A stretch of 11,717 nucleotides of DNA. Origin: Candidatus Caenarcanales bacterium (lineage in GTDB: Bacteria; Cyanobacteriota; Vampirovibrionia; LMEP-6097). Shown here one piece after another: positions 7,296-11,717 of this stretch. The notes below the pieces were generated by a model. The model worked only from the letters and a program-made list of their open reading frames with translations. It was not told the origin of the DNA and ran no database searches. Position 1 is the stretch's first letter, and each line of letters opens with the position of its first letter. A program made the position numbers and the translations under genes. The stretch is from NCBI GenBank assembly GCA_021299565.1, contig JAJTHA010000160.1, positions 1-11,717 on the forward strand, in the 5' to 3' direction.

Positions 7296-7308
7296 TTAGA
7301 GTTAAAAT
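7280..7308 (+). promoter_or_regulatory. Candidate promoter giving a leaderless beta-helix mRNA
   Basis: TTGAGG (7280-7285), a 17-base spacer and TAAAAT (7303-7308) match sigma-70 boxes at 4 and 5 of 6 positions. Transcription would start about 7315-7317, right at the ATG (7317), which has no SD. The -35 box lies inside the start of the divergent phosphorylase gene. On the opposite strand TATAAT (7312-7307) could be the -10 for that gene, but I see no -35 for it. Confidence 0.4.
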
Positions 7309-7316
7309 TATATATT

Positions 7317-8315
7317 ATGTACAAAAAAGTTTTTTCTCTTTTGACTTTATTATCCTTAGCAATTCAAGCTAATGCGGCAATTATAAATGTTGCACCCGGT
7401 ACAGGATTGCAAGCAGCTATTAATAACGGCACGACAGGGGATATACTGCAGCTAAGCGATGGTCTTTATACTGGCAATATCAATTTTAGTGGCAAGGCAG
7501 TTACTGTTAAAGGCACAGGCAAAAAATCCATTATCAAAGGCGATGGTAATCAAGCTACAGTGATTTTCAACTCAGGAGAAAAATCTACAACTTTATTAGA
7601 TCAGGTAACTGTTACCGGCGGTGTTAGAGGTGGAGGAATTTTAATTGAAAATTCAAGCCCTCGTATAACTCGCTGCTGGATTACTTCTAATAAATCTATT
7701 GGAGCCGGTAGTGGTGTTTATGTTTTTGGTGAGGATAGAAATGGCAATTCAGCAAGTTTTTTCAACAATGTCATAGCTAGAAATATCACTAGATCAGTTT
7801 TTTCAGACAATCTAGCAAATGCAGTGCATATCGAAAATTCATCTCCGACTTTTGTAAATAACACAATTGTCAATAATGATAGAGCAGGAGTATATATTAC
7901 AGGCGATTCTACACCAAGATTAACCAACAATATCATTGCCTATAATGGTTTCATCAAGTCAGAACTAAGAAATAACAAGAGAGGTTATGGAGTTCAAATT
8001 GAGGATAGAGGATCTACTGAGCCAATGACTTTGGATTATAATTTGTTTTTCAAAAATAAATTAGGTGATTTTAATAACGAAGGTGCTGTAAGCAAATTAA
8101 TAAGCGCTGTTAACGGAGCGGAATTTATCGCAGGCACAAGCTTCAATGCTAATCCTAAATTTAAAAAAATCAAACTTATTGCTGATTTGAGTTTGGGGAA
8201 TGGTAGTGCTGCGATTAATGCAGGTAACCCTAGCGCTATTTATAATGATATCGACAACAGCCGCAATGATATCGGTGCTACTGGTGGCTTATTCCCTAAC
8301 CCAGATCTCCAGTAA
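7317..8315 (+). CDS. Secreted right-handed parallel beta-helix protein
   Basis: A Sec signal peptide is clear: YKK, hydrophobic FSLLTLLSLAI, cleavage after ANA (near residues 20-21). The mature protein (about 310 residues) shows short turns rich in Asn, Gly and Val, with repeated patterns such as GVYV, IENSSP (twice: 110-115 and 172-177), NNTIVNN and TNNIIAYN. These are typical of pectate-lyase-like parallel beta-helices. The C-terminal part, SAAINAGNP...IYNDIDNSRNDIGATGG (297-324), is the closing motif common in such surface proteins (the choice-of-anchor Q type), here ending without a sorting anchor. No catalytic site can be assigned, so the role may be polysaccharide binding or cleavage or a surface function. 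ATG 7317 is the only sensible start. Its 3' end overlaps the convergent M14 amidase gene by 20 bp. Confidence 0.85.
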   Translation: MYKKVFSLLTLLSLAIQANAAIINVAPGTGLQAAINNGTTGDILQLSDGLYTGNINFSGKAVTVKGTGKKSIIKGDGNQATVIFNSGEKSTTLLDQVTVTGGVRGGGILIENSSPRITRCWITSNKSIGAGSGVYVFGEDRNGNSASFFNNVIARNITRSVFSDNLANAVHIENSSPTFVNNTIVNNDRAGVYITGDSTPRLTNNIIAYNGFIKSELRNNKRGYGVQIEDRGSTEPMTLDYNLFFKNKLGDFNNEGAVSKLISAVNGAEFIAGTSFNANPKFKKIKLIADLSLGNGSAAINAGNPSAIYNDIDNSRNDIGATGGLFPNPDLQ

Positions 8316-8958
8316 GATAGCGAATAATTTCAGGTGCGTACAATGCCCAAACGCCTTCTTTAGAAAGTTTGTCGTCAAACTCAATGGTGATGCAGGGTGT
8401 ATTGATTTGTTTACAGTAGCTGCCTAGTGAACCTGGTGTGCTGTAGCCAATGTCAGTAGTGACTGGTAGCTCTAGTAATTTACCCAAAATTTTTGCTTGT
8501 TCAAAACCCCAAGACACTTCAATGCCGTCAAAATTTACTTGAGGAGGATTTGGATTCTTGACAAAATGATTTGTATGCAAAGAAATGATCAAATCAAATT
8601 TATTGTTATTGATGATTTCAACAAGTAGTTTTGTTTGGCTTTCGCTAGCAGGAGCGGTTCCAGGAAAATAAACCTTGTCTTGATAATTACTAGACCAATT
8701 AAAAGCTGGTAAATTACGATTAAGATCAACTCCTCTTTCGTTACCTCTGGTATTATTTTTTAAGCCATAGCGATTAAAATCTGGAATGACGACCAGTTGT
8801 GCTTTTGGCTCTAAACTACCGGTGTATAAATCAAATAACTCCAAAAAACGTGGGTCATTGGATTTTTGAAGATTGTAGTAATTAGCAAGGTGATGAGCTA
8901 CATAAGCAGATTGTGGTTCTACTCCATGCACTCCTCCTAATATCAAAAATTTACGCAC
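8296..8958 (-). CDS. M14 zinc peptidase, murein peptide amidase (MpaA)-like
   Basis: M14-family zinc hydrolase, most like MpaA, which cuts the gamma-D-glutamyl-diaminopimelate bond of peptidoglycan peptides in the cytoplasm for recycling. HGVE (11-14) supplies zinc ligands H11 and E14, GVDLNRN (76-82) is the substrate-binding strand, H128 in SLHT is the third ligand, and E193 in TIEF is the expected catalytic Glu. TPGSLGSYC (174-182) is the feature that points to MpaA. At 220 residues it is compact, and there is no signal peptide, which fits the cytoplasm. The start is GTG with no SD. No ATG, GTG or TTG lies upstream before the first stop. It follows the His-rich gene by 7 bp as the last gene of the right-hand operon. 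A succinylglutamate desuccinylase/aspartoacylase relative is the alternative. Confidence 0.8.
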   Translation of the reverse strand: MRKFLILGGVHGVEPQSAYVAHHLANYYNLQKSNDPRFLELFDLYTGSLEPKAQLVVIPDFNRYGLKNNTRGNERGVDLNRNLPAFNWSSNYQDKVYFPGTAPASESQTKLLVEIINNNKFDLIISLHTNHFVKNPNPPQVNFDGIEVSWGFEQAKILGKLLELPVTTDIGYSTPGSLGSYCKQINTPCITIEFDDKLSKEGVWALYAPEIIRYLTGDLG

Positions 8959-8965
8959 TATTTTA

Positions 8966-9859
8966 TTATAAGGTATTATTTACCGCACTATCTGCTATCG
9001 CGGCGGTGCAAACACTAGATCCACAACAACCACATATTGCATTGACAGCACTAGCTATAAAAGAATCATCGCCACTTTTCTTCGCGTAAGCTCTAATAGC
9101 TTCATCTACTCCAACAAAAGCAAGACTAGTAGCTAAAGATTGAGCCAGGACTCTAGTGATTAATCCTGTTTTGGGGATAATTTTATTAACTATTGGTGAT
9201 ACGATCTGCACCTTTGCTTCGATATTAAGCAAAGAAGGTAAAAGTTCTTTCCAGGTTTTAATTTTAATTAAATTAAAGAATAAATCGCTAAGTTCTTTTT
9301 GACCATTACCGGCAAATTTTTCTACTACTGCTATAGCTGTAGTAGCTGTCATACGGGGAATGAAACTCAAAAATTTAGGCATAAGTGAATTAGCAATATT
9401 GCTTAATCCTGAAACGGCATACATTAGCATTAATCTTCCTGTTTTATCTTTGCCTCTGTTGATTCCATGCATAGCAGTTATTGAAATCCATGATTTGATA
9501 AATTTTGGCATTGGAATTTTTTCCAAAATTTCAGAACTAAATAAAGCTGGTGTCAAATAAGCCAAATTGACTAAAAAGTGTTTAGTTCTTTGAGAAAGAT
9601 TTAATTCCATGATGAATTTTTCAAGAGGGATCAAATTGTGTCCATGAGGGGCTTTTACTTCACAATGTGGATCGACGCAACTATGACCATTATGCTCATG
9701 GATTTTGTTAATTAAAGACTTAGTGTTGGTATGTTGTGCGTGATCATGATCATGAGTACAGGTCGCGCAGTTATGATCATGCTCGTGTTTGTGTTCATGC
9801 TTATGTTCGTGGGCATGATTGCAATGTGGACCATGAATGTGAGTAGCAGTATTTACCAT
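8966..9859 (-). CDS. Orphan protein with a His/Cys-rich, probably metal-binding N-terminus
   Basis: No family recognised. Residues 1-74 contain 21 His and 5 Cys, including a run of alternating His (17-29) made of HEHK-type repeats, CATC (31-34), HDHDH (36-40), and a CVDPHC unit (61-66). Such tracts bind Zn, Ni, Co or Cu in transporters and metallochaperones. Residues 80-297 are different: mostly helical with hydrophobic stretches at about 93-110, 141-160, 163-180 and 235-252, and a second Cys cluster at the end (C276, C278, C279, C284). There is no signal peptide and no GTPase or transporter signature, so it is neither HypB, COG0523 nor a ZIP or CDF protein. The ATG is supported by GGAG 8 bases upstream and overlaps the end of folE2 by 7 bp. 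Its place after hisI and folE2 suggests a metal storage, delivery or sensing role, which is inference. Confidence 0.8.
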   Translation of the reverse strand: MVNTATHIHGPHCNHAHEHKHEHKHEHDHNCATCTHDHDHAQHTNTKSLINKIHEHNGHSCVDPHCEVKAPHGHNLIPLEKFIMELNLSQRTKHFLVNLAYLTPALFSSEILEKIPMPKFIKSWISITAMHGINRGKDKTGRLMLMYAVSGLSNIANSLMPKFLSFIPRMTATTAIAVVEKFAGNGQKELSDLFFNLIKIKTWKELLPSLLNIEAKVQIVSPIVNKIIPKTGLITRVLAQSLATSLAFVGVDEAIRAYAKKSGDDSFIASAVNAICGCCGSSVCTAAIADSAVNNTL

Positions 9860-10800
9860 GGCTTTGACTCCATATTGCTGGCATAAGCAGTTGCATTATG
9901 CGGATGCAGACTCTCAAAGTGCTCTACTTTAATTTGATATTTTGCATCACTAAAATTTTTGCTAACAATATCTTTAAGTCTGCGACAGGCATCTTCACTA
10001 AACATCATATTATTTCCATTTAGTCGAGCGAATTCTTGTTCGTCTTCTCTTTTGACAGCAGCTTGAACTGGCGTTGGCAATGCTTTTTCAAAGAGATTTA
10101 TTAGATCAATAATTTCAATTGCCTGACTAGAGTCTTCAAAAAACAATTTGACGATGGCATTACTTCTTTGAGCGTGAGGGACTGCTTTTTGAGAGCTAGG
10201 GCTTAAAAGCCAATTCTTGACTGCATTAACGCTAATCAAATCTCTCTGTCCAAAATCATTCATAAACTCTTCGGTGTTGAGTTGTCTTGCTAAAGCAGCC
10301 GAACAAGGACAGGTTGAAGAATAGGTGACAGTCAATTCTATCCCAAAAAGTTTTTTTTGATTTTGGAGTTGAGCCATAACTTTGATCGGATAAAATCTCC
10401 AACCTTGTTTGTCGCTGACCAAAGCATCTCTAATAGTGAGGTATTCAAAAGCAAGATCTATAAAAGCAGCATCACTAAGCCCAGTGTGAGATTCGATCAA
10501 GTCCAGACAAAGTTTGTCTAGTACTTCAAAACTAAGAGACTGACTAGTGAGTGTTTTGCAGGCATTCAAGTATAATCTCGACATGTGTATGCCTTTTGCA
10601 TTAGGATCAATCAGATTGACAAATATATTTGCTTTTGCACCTAGGGTTCTAGAGATTTTGTTTTGATCTTGAATTAAAACAGGCAACTCAACTTCTGTCA
10701 TGCCTACCCAGTCAAGTTCAGTCTTTATGTGAGATGCAGACTCAATAGCGACATCAGGTTTTGTGCCAATAGTAAAAGATTTTATATTTGTTTCTTGCAT
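9853..10800 (-). CDS. folE2: GTP cyclohydrolase FolE2 (type IB)
   Basis: Converts GTP to 7,8-dihydroneopterin triphosphate, the entry to folate (and queuosine) synthesis. It belongs to type IB, which is unrelated in sequence to FolE and can work with metals other than zinc. Family motifs: WVGM (31-34), KGIHMSRLY (69-77), YSSTCPCSAALARQ (160-173) with the active-site Cys pair C164/C166, VPHAQRS (207-213), VKREDEQEFA (249-258) and ESLHPHNA (296-303). Length 315 is near the family range (about 260-310). The ATG at 10800 abuts the hisI stop codon with no gap and no SD, so translation probably depends on reinitiation. In many bacteria folE2 is kept beside a zinc-dependent FolE for zinc shortage, but in others it is the only copy; this window cannot say which. 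Confidence 0.95.
   Translation of the reverse strand: MQETNIKSFTIGTKPDVAIESASHIKTELDWVGMTEVELPVLIQDQNKISRTLGAKANIFVNLIDPNAKGIHMSRLYLNACKTLTSQSLSFEVLDKLCLDLIESHTGLSDAAFIDLAFEYLTIRDALVSDKQGWRFYPIKVMAQLQNQKKLFGIELTVTYSSTCPCSAALARQLNTEEFMNDFGQRDLISVNAVKNWLLSPSSQKAVPHAQRSNAIVKLFFEDSSQAIEIIDLINLFEKALPTPVQAAVKREDEQEFARLNGNNMMFSEDACRRLKDIVSKNFSDAKYQIKVEHFESLHPHNATAYASNMESKPW
9868..9871 (-). promoter_or_regulatory. Shine-Dalgarno of the His-rich gene, inside folE2
   Basis: GGAG on the minus strand lies 8 bases before the ATG at 9859, within the last codons of folE2. It supports that start and coupled translation. It is one of only two clear SD sequences in the window. Confidence 0.5.
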
Positions 10801-11301
10801 TTAAAGCTGGGTTGGGTTGGGTGCATCACCATAAACTTCTTTAGGATCAAAAGTTTTTTGTGATTCGGTATAACTAAGAACTATTTTTTCGTTAGGATTG
10901 AATTTTTCGCCGTTTGGTACGGTTCTGTAAAAGCAAGATCTGTAACCCACATGACAGCTAGCTCCTGAGCCACTGACTTTTACTCTAAGCCAGACGCAAT
11001 CTTGATCGTCATCGATACGCATTTCGACTATATCTTGATATAGACCTGAAGTCGCACCTTTGTGCCATAAAGCTTTGCGAGATCTTGAATAATAAACCGC
11101 TTGCCCAAGCTCTAAGGTTTTCATAAGGGCTTCTTTGTTCATATAGCCATGCATCAAAAGTTCACCACTTTGATAGTCAGTAGTTACTACTGGTATAAGA
11201 CCATGCTCGTCAAATTTGGGGGCAAGTTCATTGCCTTCTTCGACTTGTTCTATTGATACTCTTGATTCGAAAATCTCAGCCACGGCTGAAGATTTTAGCA
11301 T
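10801..11301 (-). CDS. hisI: Phosphoribosyl-AMP cyclohydrolase HisI, with altered zinc site
   Basis: Opens the purine ring of phosphoribosyl-AMP in histidine synthesis (third step). GLIPVV (34-39), YYSRSRKALWHKGATSG (70-86) and SCHVGYRSCFYR (115-126) identify it. The Mg ligands D97, D99 and D101 and two zinc Cys, C116 and C123, are present. The third zinc Cys, which normally sits in DCDxD, is Asp (D98), and a Cys appears four residues later (C102) where Ala is common. It is a stand-alone HisI without the HisE domain. The 166-residue length reflects an N-terminal extension of about 30 residues and a C-terminal tail ending in GDAPNPTQL. It starts 1 bp after the stop of the M48 peptidase gene, has no SD, and its TAA touches the folE2 ATG. 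The end of the gene carries a short CCCAA tandem. Confidence 0.92.
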   Translation of the reverse strand: MLKSSAVAEIFESRVSIEQVEEGNELAPKFDEHGLIPVVTTDYQSGELLMHGYMNKEALMKTLELGQAVYYSRSRKALWHKGATSGLYQDIVEMRIDDDQDCVWLRVKVSGSGASCHVGYRSCFYRTVPNGEKFNPNEKIVLSYTESQKTFDPKEVYGDAPNPTQL

Positions 11302-11302
11302 A

Positions 11303-11717
11303 TTAATTTGAATTGATAGCTTTTTTGATATATTTCATTCTGATTTCATGTCGAGGATGTTTTTCATAAATCTCATTATCTTCAATTTTGTATTTTTCAA
11401 GGAGTTTCTGGTCTCTTACGAAAAGTTCAACGATTTCGTCGTAATTAAGCTTGATATATGTCTTTTTGAGTAATTTGATAGCATGCAAATCCGCTTCCGT
11501 TTCTATTTTGTAGTTATCTCTTTTGCAGCTATAACCTTGTGGGTTCAGGACATTTTGAAGGCGATAAATCACAGATGTTGTTTGCCCCAATTCCACATGG
11601 CTAATTTCGTGAGCTATGGCAAATGCAATTCCCTGCTCACTTTTAAATTCTTTCAAAAACTTGCCTTTGAAAATAACGACCCTGCCTAATAGGACATAAG
11701 CTTCAGGTATGTTTTCG
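11303..11717 (-). CDS. M48-like zinc metalloprotease, C-terminal part (runs off right edge)
   Basis: The reading frame is open to the right edge of the window, so the TTG at 11656 is not the true start; the last 137 or so codons are visible. Residues before it read ENIPEAYVLLGRVVIFKGKF, which fits the strand-rich part that precedes the helix of M48 peptidases. HEISH (forward about 11605-11619) is the zinc-binding HExxH, ETEADLHAIKLL supplies the third ligand Glu in the ExxAD-type motif, and HPRHEIRMKYI matches the conserved HP-x2-E-x-R end. M48 includes membrane HtpX and periplasmic BepA/LoiP types; the fragment is too short to choose. It is followed after 1 bp by hisI, so it heads or precedes the right-hand operon inside this window. 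Confidence 0.8.
   Translation of the reverse strand, partial: ENIPEAYVLLGRVVIFKGKFLKEFKSEQGIAFAIAHEISHVELGQTTSVIYRLQNVLNPQGYSCKRDNYKIETEADLHAIKLLKKTYIKLNYDEIVELFVRDQKLLEKYKIEDNEIYEKHPRHEIRMKYIKKAINSN

Noticed and set aside
9768..9830. HEHK codon repeats as a DNA repeat element or CRISPR-like array
   Set aside because: The repeats are short, imperfect and in frame, and are explained by the His-rich protein tract.
11654..11656. TTG as the start of the M48-like protein
   Set aside because: The frame stays open to the window edge, and the extra residues fit the family, so the gene is cut by the window rather than starting here.
1..11717. tRNA/rRNA genes, CRISPR arrays, insertion sequences, phage or toxin-antitoxin genes
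   Set aside because: None found by reading; nearly all sequence is occupied by convincing protein genes. A covariance-model scan was not possible here.

Overview
The window is a gene-dense, low-GC bacterial chromosome segment with no stretch over 300 bases lacking a gene. All complete reading frames use the standard code. TTG and GTG starts are frequent (two TTG, two GTG). Only two genes have a clear Shine-Dalgarno (SD) sequence; most start codons sit in AT-rich sequence without one. I saw no tRNA, rRNA, CRISPR array, insertion sequence or phage gene. The genes are mostly housekeeping enzymes mixed with lineage-specific orphans. The lineage cannot be fixed from sequence alone. A non-photosynthetic relative of Cyanobacteria (Melainabacteria-like) or another low-GC candidate phylum would fit, but this is a guess. 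The MpaA-like amidase suggests a diaminopimelate-type peptidoglycan.

Left block (1-4498, all minus strand, read right to left): a secreted orphan protein, an M3 oligopeptidase (prlC-like), an M17 leucyl aminopeptidase (pepA), a very small Gly/Cys-rich peptide with four Cys pairs, and the start of a dihydroorotate dehydrogenase (pyrD) that runs off the left edge. Gaps are 7 to 57 bp, so this is probably one operon. The two peptidases form a logical chain, with oligopeptides cut to short peptides and then to amino acids. The block starts from a divergent intergenic region (4499-4583) that holds several palindromes. On its other side is a plus-strand orphan gene of 422 codons (4584-5852).

Middle (5849-8315): a minus-strand pair, purine nucleoside phosphorylase then panB (pantothenate/CoA pathway), linked by an SD that overlaps the upstream stop codon. 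It is divergent from a secreted parallel beta-helix protein, with only 21 bp between the two start codons. A promoter that would give a leaderless transcript is visible there.

Right block (8296 to the right edge, all minus): an M48-type zinc metalloprotease cut by the window edge, then hisI, folE2, a His/Cys-rich orphan protein and an MpaA-like M14 zinc amidase. Gaps run from -7 to +7 bp, so this is a tightly coupled operon. It combines FolE2 (the GTP cyclohydrolase type often kept for low-zinc conditions), a HisI in which the usual zinc Cys of the DCDxD motif is Asp, and a protein whose first 74 residues contain 21 His. A zinc or transition-metal economy operon is the most interesting hypothesis in the window, and it remains inference.
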